Shown here one piece after another: positions 45,898 through 53,193 of a stretch of DNA of 64,000 bases. The stretch comes from Microbispora hainanensis. Lineage in GTDB: Bacteria > Actinomycetota > Actinomycetes > Streptosporangiales > Streptosporangiaceae. The first letter of the stretch is position 1. Each line of letters starts with the position of its first letter. The notes beneath the pieces are model-generated. The model had not been told where the DNA came from. It did no database searches and was given only the letters and a program-made list of their open reading frames with translations. The DNA is taken from contig NZ_CP108086.1 in the NCBI RefSeq assembly GCF_036186745.1, positions 5,828,001 through 5,892,000 of the forward strand, given 5' to 3'. The position numbers and the translations under genes are program-made.

Positions 45898-46834
45898 ATA
45901 CGCCCCGCTCGCGGAGGTCGTGCGGTCCGGTTTCGTGGAGAGCGTCCACTTCGGCAGCGTGGTCGCGCTGTCGGCGGGCGGCGAGGTCGCCGTGGCGCGC
46001 GGCTCGGTGGACGCGCCGGTGCTGCCGCGCTCGTCGGCCAAGCCGTTCCAGGCTCTCGCCTGCCTGCTCGCCGGGGCCCACCTGCAGGGCCCCGCGCTCG
46101 CCATCGCCGCCGGCAGCCACACGGGGGAGGACTTCCACGTGCGGCTCGTTGCAGAGATGCTCGCCGAGGCCGGGCTCGGCTTCGACGACCTGCGCTGCCC
46201 GCCCGACTGGCCGGAGGACGAGGACACCCGGCAGGCCCTGATCCGGGCCGGTCTCGGACCGTCGCGGGAGCGGATGAACTGCTCCGGCAAGCACGCCGCG
46301 ATGCTCGCCGCCGCCGTGGCCGCGGGCGCGCCTGCCGACGGCTACCTCGACCCCGGCCACCCCGTGCAGGAACGGGTCAGGTCGGTCGTGGAGGAGCTGT
46401 CGGGGGAGAAGGCCGCCCACGTCGCCGTCGACGGCTGCGGCGCCCCGCTGTTCGGGATCTCCCTGACCGGCCTGGCCCGCGCCGTACGCGCCATGGCCGT
46501 GTCCCCGCAGGGCACGCCGCCGCGCGCGGTCGCCGACGCCATGCGGGCCCACCCGGAGTACGTCGGCGGGACCGGCCACCTGAACACCCGCCTGATGCGG
46601 GCGCTGCCCGGCGCCGTGGTGAAGGGCGGCGCCGAGGGGGTGCTGGTCGTGGCGCTCGCCTCCGGGCACGCGGCGGCCGTCAAGGCGATCGACGGCGGCC
46701 CCCGGGCGACGACCGCGATCGCGCTCGCCGCGCTGCGGGCCGCGGGCGCCGACGTCTCGGCGGCGGCCGAGTTCACGACCGTCCCGGTGCTGGGCGGGGG
46801 AGTCCCCGTCGGCGAGATCAGTGCTGTTTTCTGA
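45884..46834 (+). CDS. Asparaginase, rhizobial/thermolabile type
   Basis: A predicted 316-residue L-asparaginase of the family related to the Rhizobium etli enzyme, which differs from E. coli AnsA/AnsB. Family marks are VESVHFGSVVALSAGGEVAV, LPRSSAKPFQALA with the SxxK-like pair, IAAGSHTGEDFHV, MNCSGKHAAMLAA and VDGCGAPLFGISLTGLARAV. It converts asparagine to aspartate and ammonia in the cytosol. GTG 45884 overlaps the permease gene by 14 bases, so it belongs to the importer operon. The context suggests uptake and breakdown of asparagine or related amino acids. Confidence 0.93.
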   Translation: MSLAEYAPLAEVVRSGFVESVHFGSVVALSAGGEVAVARGSVDAPVLPRSSAKPFQALACLLAGAHLQGPALAIAAGSHTGEDFHVRLVAEMLAEAGLGFDDLRCPPDWPEDEDTRQALIRAGLGPSRERMNCSGKHAAMLAAAVAAGAPADGYLDPGHPVQERVRSVVEELSGEKAAHVAVDGCGAPLFGISLTGLARAVRAMAVSPQGTPPRAVADAMRAHPEYVGGTGHLNTRLMRALPGAVVKGGAEGVLVVALASGHAAAVKAIDGGPRATTAIALAALRAAGADVSAAAEFTTVPVLGGGVPVGEISAVF

Positions 46835-46875
46835 GCGGCCGCTTTCCGCGCGGCGGCTTTCGTGATGGGGGAGAG

Positions 46876-47622
46876 ATGAGCCTGACGTACGAGATCTGCA
46901 TCGACAGCACGGCCGGGGCGCTGGCCGCCGAGCGTGCGGGCGCGCACCGCGTGGAGCTGTGCGCCGCGCTGTTCGAGGGCGGCCTGACGCCCACCCTGGG
47001 CACGGTCGAGGCCACGCTCGCGGCCGTCTCGGCGATCCGGGTCCACGTGATCATCCGCCCGCGCGGCGGCGACTTCGTCTACGACGAGTACGAGGTCGCG
47101 GCCATGGTCCGCGACGTGGCGGCGGTGCGCGACGCCGGGGCGCAGGGCGTGGTGATCGGCGTGCTAACCCCGGAGGGGGAGGTGGACGTCGAGGTGGCCA
47201 AGCGGCTGATCGACGCCGCAGGCGGGCTCTCGGTCACCTTCCACCGGGCCTTCGACATGACGGCCGACCCGTTCGCCGCGCTGGAGACCCTCGCCGGCCT
47301 GGGGATCGACCGGGTGCTCACCTCCGGCCAGGACAGCTCGGCCCTGGAGGGCGCACCGCTGATCGCCGAGCTGGTGCGGCGGGCGGGCGACCGGCTGGTC
47401 GTCATGCCGGGAGGCGGCATCACCCCGCGCAACGTGAGCCGGGTGGTCGAGGCGACCGGGGCCGGGGAGGTCCACTTCGCCGCCCTGGTGGACGAGCCCA
47501 GCCCGGCCGTCCACCGCAACCCGTACCCCTTCATGGGCGGTGAGCTGCGCCAGCCCGAGTACGTCCGCCGGGTCACCTCGCCCGCGCTGGTCGCCGAGGT
47601 GATCGCCGCCACGCGCGGCTGA
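46876..47622 (+). CDS. cutC: CutC family protein
   Basis: A predicted 248-residue TIM-barrel protein. Family marks are YEICIDSTAGALAAERAGAH, RVELCAALFEGGLTPTLGTV, VIIRPRGGDFVYDEYE, VTFHRAFDMTADPFAALETL, RVLTSGQDSSALEGAPLI and VMPGGGITPRNVSRVVE. CutC was named for copper homeostasis in E. coli, but its biochemical role is unsettled and many members seem unrelated to copper. It begins 41 bases after the asparaginase with a GGGGAGAG site, so it may be co-transcribed. Its distance from the copper genes at 24-28 kb gives no support for a metal role here. Confidence 0.93.
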   Translation: MSLTYEICIDSTAGALAAERAGAHRVELCAALFEGGLTPTLGTVEATLAAVSAIRVHVIIRPRGGDFVYDEYEVAAMVRDVAAVRDAGAQGVVIGVLTPEGEVDVEVAKRLIDAAGGLSVTFHRAFDMTADPFAALETLAGLGIDRVLTSGQDSSALEGAPLIAELVRRAGDRLVVMPGGGITPRNVSRVVEATGAGEVHFAALVDEPSPAVHRNPYPFMGGELRQPEYVRRVTSPALVAEVIAATRG

Positions 47623-47713
47623 AGCCGGAGCCGTGATCGCGCGGCCGAAGCCGGGCCGTGACGCGGTGACCCGCGGGCAGGAGGGGTAAATCCTGGGCGG
47701 GGGGTGATGGCCG

Positions 47714-48430
47714 ATGGGCACGCCGGAGCGCAGCCGGCCCCATCCGGGGCCCGAGGAGGGCGTGCGGCACGGCCGGTTGTCCGCCCGCCCGGTGGCCGTC
47801 GCACGGACGGCCTCCCCTCTGGAGCCGGGGGTGCACCGCCTGGACGGGCGCGCCCTGTTCGCCGTGCCGCCCTCCCCGGCGGCCGGGCCGTCCCCGCTCG
47901 CCGTCGTGCTGCACGGCGCGGGCGGCACGGCGGAGGAGGCGCTGGAGTGGCTGCTTCCCCACGCGTCGGAGCTCGGCGTGCTGCTGCTCGCGCCGCAGGC
48001 CGTCTCCGCCACCTGGGACGTCATCGTCGGCGGATACGGCGCGGACGTCTCCAGGATCGACGCCGCGCTGGAGGAGGCGTTCGCCCGTGCGCCGGTCGCG
48101 GTCGGCAAGGTGGCCGTGGCCGGTTTCTCCGACGGCGCCTCCTACGCCCTGTCGCTGGGGCCGGCCAACGGCGACCTGTTCGGGGCCGTGCTCGCGTTCT
48201 CCCCGGGGTTCATGGTGCCGATGATCCGGCACGGCCGTCCCCGGATCTTCGTCTCGCACGGCGTCTCCGACCGCGTGCTGCCGATCGGCGAATGCAGCAG
48301 GCGGCTCGTCCCCGAGCTGCGGGAGAGCGGCTACGAGGTGACGTACGAGGAGTTCCGCGGCGGGCACCAGGTGCCGCCGGAGATCGCGGCCGCGGCCGTC
48401 CGCTGGTGGACCGGAGGTTCACAGCCCTAA
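47714..48430 (+). CDS. Alpha/beta-hydrolase, small esterase
   Basis: A predicted 238-residue serine hydrolase. It has the oxyanion strand LAVVLHGAGGTAEEALEWLL, nucleophile elbow VAGFSDGASYALSLG, acid region FVSHGVSDRVLPI and the histidine in FRGGHQVPPEI, so the triad is complete. It resembles the phospholipase/carboxylesterase or PHB-depolymerase-like group. There is no signal peptide, so it is probably cytosolic. The first 40 residues are polar and variable, and a later start is possible. It follows cutC by 91 bp. Substrate unknown. Confidence 0.88.
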   Translation: MGTPERSRPHPGPEEGVRHGRLSARPVAVARTASPLEPGVHRLDGRALFAVPPSPAAGPSPLAVVLHGAGGTAEEALEWLLPHASELGVLLLAPQAVSATWDVIVGGYGADVSRIDAALEEAFARAPVAVGKVAVAGFSDGASYALSLGPANGDLFGAVLAFSPGFMVPMIRHGRPRIFVSHGVSDRVLPIGECSRRLVPELRESGYEVTYEEFRGGHQVPPEIAAAAVRWWTGGSQP

Positions 48431-48458
48431 TTCTATGTAGGTAAAGTGGGTTTTAGGC

Positions 48459-48464
48459 TATGAT
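48459..48464 (+). promoter_or_regulatory. Leaderless -10 element of the LysR gene
   Basis: TATGAT ends six bases before ATG 48471, with no ribosome site between. A matching -35 is not obvious. The local sequence from 48429 is unusually AT-rich. The message is probably leaderless. Confidence 0.5.
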
Positions 48465-48470
48465 GCGGCC

Positions 48471-49373
48471 ATGGGAGCATTGCTCGATCTCGTGCAACTG
48501 CGAACTTTCGTGGCCATCGCCGAGTGCGGCGGCTTCGGGCGGGCCGCATCCGCCCTGCGGACCAGTCAGCCGACGGTAAGCCAGCATGTCCGGTCGCTGG
48601 AACGCGTCATCGGGCAGCCTCTGGTCGAGCGGACCGGCCGGTCGACCCGCTTCACGCTCGCGGGCGAGGCGCTGCTGGTTGAGGCGCGGCGGCTGCTCGC
48701 CGTGCACGACGAGGCGATGGGCCGCCTCGGCGCCGAGCGCCGGGCCGCCCTGAGCGTGGGCGCGGTCGAGCACGCGGGATGCGGGGCGCTGCCCGACCTC
48801 CTGGGCGCCCTGATGGCCGCGCTCCCGGCGCAGGACGTCGTGTTCAGGCTGGACCGCAGCACCACGCTGGCGGAGGCCACCATGCGCGGCACGCTCGACA
48901 TGGCGCTGATCCTCGGTGTGGTGCCGAATGCCGGAGGCAGGCAGGTCGCCACGCTGCCGCTGCGCTGGCTCGGCGCCCCGGGCTGGTTCCTCCCGCAGCC
49001 GGACCGCCCGGTGCCGCTGGTCGCCTTCCAGGAGCCGTGCTCGCTCCGCGCGCAGGCCGTACGCGTGCTGGAGCGTCTCGGCTGGTCCGTACGCATCACG
49101 ACGGAGGCCACCAACCTCGAAGGGGTGCTGGCGGCGGCCCGCGCGCGCCTCGGCCTCGCCCTGCTGCCCACCGCGTACGGCGTTCCGGACGGCCTGGAGG
49201 AGATCGCGCCGCTTCCTCGGCAGGAGGCCATCGGGCTGCGCCTGGTGAGCCGGCAGGGGCTGGACCCGGCGATCGGGGAGCGGGCGGGCGAGGCCCTCGA
49301 AGCGTTCTTCTCGTCCGTCACGCGTTTGTCCGGATCGCGTTCCGAACAGGTTTCCATTGGAAATTCGAATTGA
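48471..49373 (+). CDS. LysR-family transcriptional regulator
   Basis: A predicted 300-residue regulator. The winged helix is LDLVQLRTFVAIAECGGFGR followed by AASALRTSQPTVSQHVRSLE and a short hinge. The effector domain (about 88-290) contains LSVGAVEHAGCGALPDLLGA and IALPLRWLG-like strands. It reads towards the peptide-type ABC operon 306 bp downstream and may control it, but LysR genes are more often divergent from their targets. Its effector is unknown. The gene has a leaderless promoter. Confidence 0.92.
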   Translation: MGALLDLVQLRTFVAIAECGGFGRAASALRTSQPTVSQHVRSLERVIGQPLVERTGRSTRFTLAGEALLVEARRLLAVHDEAMGRLGAERRAALSVGAVEHAGCGALPDLLGALMAALPAQDVVFRLDRSTTLAEATMRGTLDMALILGVVPNAGGRQVATLPLRWLGAPGWFLPQPDRPVPLVAFQEPCSLRAQAVRVLERLGWSVRITTEATNLEGVLAAARARLGLALLPTAYGVPDGLEEIAPLPRQEAIGLRLVSRQGLDPAIGERAGEALEAFFSSVTRLSGSRSEQVSIGNSN

Positions 49374-49679
49374 TATCGATCGGCGTTTACAATCGGTCGC
49401 GATAATGATGCTTTCATATTGACCGGCCCGCTCGGATATGGTGTGATCTAGCCGCCGCTCGAAAATTCGATTTCGCTGGCGGTCGTTTTCCGGGTCTCCG
49501 GGGTTCGGGCCGGCCAATGCGGAGGGCCTGTACGAAGGGCCGGTGCAGAGGCCGGCGCGGAGGGCGAGTGCGGCGGGGTGGTGCGGTCCCGCCGCACCAC
49601 CCCGTCTCCGGCGCTTCCGCACGCCCGTATCCCCGTGGTGTCCCCTTGTGCCCCATTGCGCGACAGAGAAGGTTCCGCC
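49374..49679 (+). promoter_or_regulatory. AT-rich gap upstream of the peptide-type ABC operon
   Basis: This 306 bp stretch is distinctly AT-rich up to about 49480. It holds palindromes AATTCGAATT (about 49362-49371, at the end of the LysR gene) and CGAAAATTCG (about 49458). A possible promoter is TTGACC (49419-49424)-N17-TGTGAT (49442-49447). I see no small gene. A strong hairpin follows at 49574. Confidence 0.4.
49574..49604 (+). terminator. Perfect 13 bp hairpin in the leader of the ABC operon
   Basis: CGGGGTGGTGCGG (49574-49586) pairs perfectly with CCGCACCACCCCG (49592-49604) around a five-base loop. It lies 75 bases before ATG 49680. It could be the terminator of the LysR gene or an attenuator in the operon leader; no T-run follows. 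Confidence 0.5.
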
Positions 49680-51395
49680 ATGTCACTGAGCGACGACACC
49701 GCCACCCGCGTCGACGACGGGCCGGTCAGGAAGAGGCGCAGCCTGCGCTCCAGACGCCCGGCCGTCCTGGGGGCGGTCCTGGCGGTGATCGCCGTCGCCG
49801 CAGTCGTCCTGGTCGTCTCGGCAGGCGGCGGGGACGAGCGGCCGGCCGTCCGGGCCGCGGGCGGAGGCCCGGTGGCAGGCGGCACCCTCACCTACGCCCT
49901 GGCCGGCACGCAGGTGTCGCTCGACCCGGCCGTCGCGGCCACCGCGGTGACCGGCCTGATCGACCGCAACATCTTCGACTCGCTGGTCGCGCAGACCGGT
50001 CCGGACACCTTCGCGCCCTGGCTCGCCACCAAGTGGACCGTGTCCGGCGACGGGAAGACCTACACGTTCACGCTCAGGGAGGGCGTCACCTTCCACGACG
50101 GCACGCCGTTCACCGCCGAGGCCGTGAAGGCGAGCCTCGACCACGTCGTGGACCCGGCGACCAAGTCGGCCTACGCCGCCTCGCTGATCGCGCCGTACGA
50201 GAAGTCGCGGGTGGTGAGCGACCATGTCGTCGAGGTGACGCTGAAGCGGCCGTTCACCCCGTTCCTACAGGCGCTGTCGGTGCCGTACCTGGGCATCCAG
50301 AGTCCGGCGGCGCTCGCGAAGCCCGTCGCGGACTACCGGCCGGTCGGCACCGGACCGTTCTCCTACGTCTCCTGGGAGAAGGACAAGCGCGTCACGCTGC
50401 GCAAGAACGCCGGTTATGCCTCGCCGCCCGCCGGCGCGTCCCATGAGGGCGCGGCCTACCTCGACACCCTGGTGTTCGAGTTCGTCCCCGAGGACGCCAC
50501 CCGGTGGGGCGCCCTCACGAGCGGGCAGGTGCAGGCGATCGCCGGCGTCCCTCCGGTGAACGCGGGAAAGCTGCGGTCCCTCCCCGGGTTCGCGCTGAAT
50601 TCCCAGGAGACGCCGGGCCTGAATTACAACCTCTATCTGAACCAGACCCGCGGGCCGCTGCGGGACGTGCGGGTGCGGCGCGCCCTTTCGGCCGCCGTGA
50701 ACGTCGAGGAACTCGTGCGCAACATTTATTTCGGGCATTTCCCGGTCGCGCGCAATCCGCTCAGCCGCACCACCGCGTCGTACGACCCGACGGCCGAGAG
50801 CGAACTGGCGTCGTACGACCCGGACGCGGCGAGGCGGCTGCTCGACGAGGCGGGCTGGACGAAGACGGACGCCGACGGCTACCGCGTCAAGGACGGCAAG
50901 ACCCTCACCCTCGTCTGGCCCTACTGGGCGGAGGGCAACAAGGAGCAGCGCGACGTTCTCGCCGAGGGCATCCAGGCGCAGGCCAAGCAGGTCGGCATCA
51001 AGATCGAACGGCCGGCCGTGGACACCGGGGCCTTCGTCGCCAAGTACCTCATCGGGGGCGGCTACGACCTGGTGGACGTCAGCTTCGCCCGGCCCACGCC
51101 CGACGTGCTGCGCTTCGCGTTCGCCTCGGGCAACACCTACGCCAAGGCCGGCGGCAACGTCGCGCTGGTGGACTCGCCGCAGATCGACAGGTGGGTGGAG
51201 GAGGCGGCGGAGACATCCGACCCGGCCACGGCGGACAAGGATTACGCCGCCGTGCAGCGCGAGGTGCTCCGGCAGGCGTACGTGCTGCCGCTCTACACTC
51301 CCGTGCAGCTCACCGCCTTCTCGGCGAAGGTGCGCGGCGTCGCCTTCGACGCCCAGACCTACCCGGTCTTCCACAGCGCCTGGCTGGGGGACTGA
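49680..51395 (+). CDS. Peptide-type ABC importer, substrate-binding protein (family 5)
   Basis: A predicted 571-residue binding protein. A charged N-terminus (residues 1-26) and a hydrophobic segment (about 27-48, PAVLGAVLAVIAVAAVVLVV) export it. There is no lipobox cysteine, so it is either cleaved or kept as a membrane-anchored protein, unlike most Gram-positive members. Family marks are GGTLTYALAGTQVSLDPAVA, LREGVTFHDGTPFTAEAVKA, VGTGPFSYVSWEKDKRVTLR, LNYNLYLNQTRGPLRDVRVR and DPDAARRLLDEAGW. ATG 49680 has GAAGG seven bases upstream. The ligand may be a peptide, nickel chelate or other small molecule. It heads a six-gene operon. Confidence 0.93.
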   Translation: MSLSDDTATRVDDGPVRKRRSLRSRRPAVLGAVLAVIAVAAVVLVVSAGGGDERPAVRAAGGGPVAGGTLTYALAGTQVSLDPAVAATAVTGLIDRNIFDSLVAQTGPDTFAPWLATKWTVSGDGKTYTFTLREGVTFHDGTPFTAEAVKASLDHVVDPATKSAYAASLIAPYEKSRVVSDHVVEVTLKRPFTPFLQALSVPYLGIQSPAALAKPVADYRPVGTGPFSYVSWEKDKRVTLRKNAGYASPPAGASHEGAAYLDTLVFEFVPEDATRWGALTSGQVQAIAGVPPVNAGKLRSLPGFALNSQETPGLNYNLYLNQTRGPLRDVRVRRALSAAVNVEELVRNIYFGHFPVARNPLSRTTASYDPTAESELASYDPDAARRLLDEAGWTKTDADGYRVKDGKTLTLVWPYWAEGNKEQRDVLAEGIQAQAKQVGIKIERPAVDTGAFVAKYLIGGGYDLVDVSFARPTPDVLRFAFASGNTYAKAGGNVALVDSPQIDRWVEEAAETSDPATADKDYAAVQREVLRQAYVLPLYTPVQLTAFSAKVRGVAFDAQTYPVFHSAWLGD

Positions 51396-51400
51396 TCCCG

Positions 51401-52339
51401 GTGGCTCCGCTGGCCATCCGGCTGGCCCGCAGGCTGGCGCTGACCCTGTTCGTGCTGTGGGGCGCGGCGACGCTGGCCTTCGCCGGCATGCGGCTGGTGC
51501 CGGGCGACCCCGCCCGGATCATCGCGGGCGGGGTCCAGGCCAACGCCACTCCCGAGGTGCTCGACGCCATCCGCGACCAGTACGGCCTGCGCGAGCCGGT
51601 CGGCGTGCAGTACGTCCTGTTCCTCGGCCGCCTCCTGCGTGCCGACCTCGGCGGCTCCTACCAGCTCGGCCGGCCGGTGAGCAGCGTGATCGGCGAGCAG
51701 CTCGGCTCCACCCTGTCGCTCGCGACGGGGGCGGCGGTCCTCGGCTTCTGCCTCGCGGTCGCGCTGGCCCTGCTCACGGCCGGCAGGCCGCGCGCACGGG
51801 CGATCTCCCGGGTCCTGGAGTTCTGCTCGATCTCGACGCCGAACTTCTGGATCGGCATCCTGCTGCTGGCCGCCTTCTCCTTCCGCCTGCGCTGGTTCCC
51901 CGTGCTCGGCGACGAGGGAGCGGCCGCGCTGGTGCTTCCGTGCGCGGCGCTCGCGCTGCCCATCGCCGGCGTGCTGGCCCAGGTGACCAGGGAGGGGCTC
52001 GAACGCGCTCTCGACCAGCCGTTCGCCCTGACCGCCAGGTCGAGGGGCGCCACCGAGAACCGCATCCGCGCGCGCCACGCGCTGCGGCACGCCGCGCTGC
52101 CGGTGCTCACGCTCTCCGGCTGGGTGCTCGGCGAGCTCCTCGCCGGGACCGTCGTCGTGGAGACCGTCTTCGCCCGCCAGGGCCTCGGCCACGTCGTGGT
52201 GGCGGCGGTGCGCGGCCGGGACTTTCCCGTCGTGACCGGCGTGGTCGTGCTCTCCGCGCTCACGTTCTCGCTGATCAACATCGGGCTCGACCTGCTCTAC
52301 GGGCTGGTCGACCCCCGCGTCCGGGAGGCCGCCGCATGA
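51401..52339 (+). CDS. Peptide-type ABC importer, permease 1 (DppB-like)
   Basis: A predicted 312-residue membrane subunit. It has the DppB-type start ALTLFVLWGAATLAFAGMRL, then VPGDPARIIAGG, the Q-Y-G-L-R-EP segment (DQYGLREPVGVQY), and the coupling loop ALDQPFALTARSRGATENRI. About six helices are present. GTG 51401 begins five bases after the previous stop. A weak ribosome site makes translational coupling likely. Confidence 0.93.
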   Translation: MAPLAIRLARRLALTLFVLWGAATLAFAGMRLVPGDPARIIAGGVQANATPEVLDAIRDQYGLREPVGVQYVLFLGRLLRADLGGSYQLGRPVSSVIGEQLGSTLSLATGAAVLGFCLAVALALLTAGRPRARAISRVLEFCSISTPNFWIGILLLAAFSFRLRWFPVLGDEGAAALVLPCAALALPIAGVLAQVTREGLERALDQPFALTARSRGATENRIRARHALRHAALPVLTLSGWVLGELLAGTVVVETVFARQGLGHVVVAAVRGRDFPVVTGVVVLSALTFSLINIGLDLLYGLVDPRVREAAA

Positions 52340-53193
52340 CCGCCCCGGCCTCGTACGGCCCGGCGGCGCTCCCGCGCCTGCGGGTGGGGGCCGCGCAGGC
52401 CGGCGTGGCGCTGGCCGCCGCGTTCTTCGCGCTCGTCTGCCTCGCCGCTCTCGCCCCCGGCCTGTTCGCCCACGGCCCTGACCAGGTGAACCCGGCCCTC
52501 GCGCTGCGCGACCCGATGCCGGGCCACCCGCTCGGCACCGACCAGCTCGGCCGCGACGTGCTGGCCCGGCTGGTCTTCGGTGCCCGGCCGTCGCTGCTGG
52601 TCGGCGTCGGCTCGACGCTGCTGGCCGGGCTCGCCGGCTCCGCCTGGGGCCTGCTGGCGGCGCTGGGCGGCCGCCTCGTGGGCGAGGCGGCCATGCGGCT
52701 GGCCGACGTGCTGCTGTCGTTCCCGGCCATCCTGATGGCCCTGCTCGTCGTGGCCGTCCTCGGGCCGGGCACACGCAACGCCGTCCTGGCCATCACGGTG
52801 GCGCTCGCGCCGGGCTTCGCCCGAGTCGTCCGCGCGCAGGCGCTCGTGGTCCGCGGCTCGGCGTACGTGCGGGCCGCGGTCAACCTGGGGCTGACGCCGG
52901 GGAGGATCCTGCTGCGGCACATCGCGCCCAACGTCGTCGCGCCGCTGCTGATCCTGGCCACGATCAACGTGGGCACCGCGCTCATCGCCGGTGCCTCGCT
53001 GAGCTTCCTCGGGCTAGGTCCGCAGCCGCCCGCCCCCGAGTGGGGGGCGATGCTCGCGCAGGCACGCGACTACCTCGACGCGAGCTGGACCCTGGCCCTG
53101 TTCCCGGGGGCCGCCATCACGCTGACCGTCATGTCCGCCACCGTCGTGGGGCGGGCCCTGCAGGCCCGTTACGAAGGGCGGGAGGCCGGATGA
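52336..53193 (+). CDS. Peptide-type ABC importer, permease 2 (DppC-like)
   Basis: A predicted 285-residue membrane subunit. The motif HPLGTDQLGRDVLARLVFGA is the DppC signature, and the coupling loop is VRGSAYVRAAVNLGLTPGRI with LLRHIAPNVVAPLLI. ASLSFLGLGPQPPAPEWGAM is the expected late region. It overlaps permease 1 by four bases (ATGA). Confidence 0.94.
   Translation: MTAPASYGPAALPRLRVGAAQAGVALAAAFFALVCLAALAPGLFAHGPDQVNPALALRDPMPGHPLGTDQLGRDVLARLVFGARPSLLVGVGSTLLAGLAGSAWGLLAALGGRLVGEAAMRLADVLLSFPAILMALLVVAVLGPGTRNAVLAITVALAPGFARVVRAQALVVRGSAYVRAAVNLGLTPGRILLRHIAPNVVAPLLILATINVGTALIAGASLSFLGLGPQPPAPEWGAMLAQARDYLDASWTLALFPGAAITLTVMSATVVGRALQARYEGREAG

Noticed and set aside
46876..47622. CutC as part of the copper system at 24-28 kb
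   Set aside because: It is 18 kb away, follows asparaginase, and the copper role of the family is itself doubtful.
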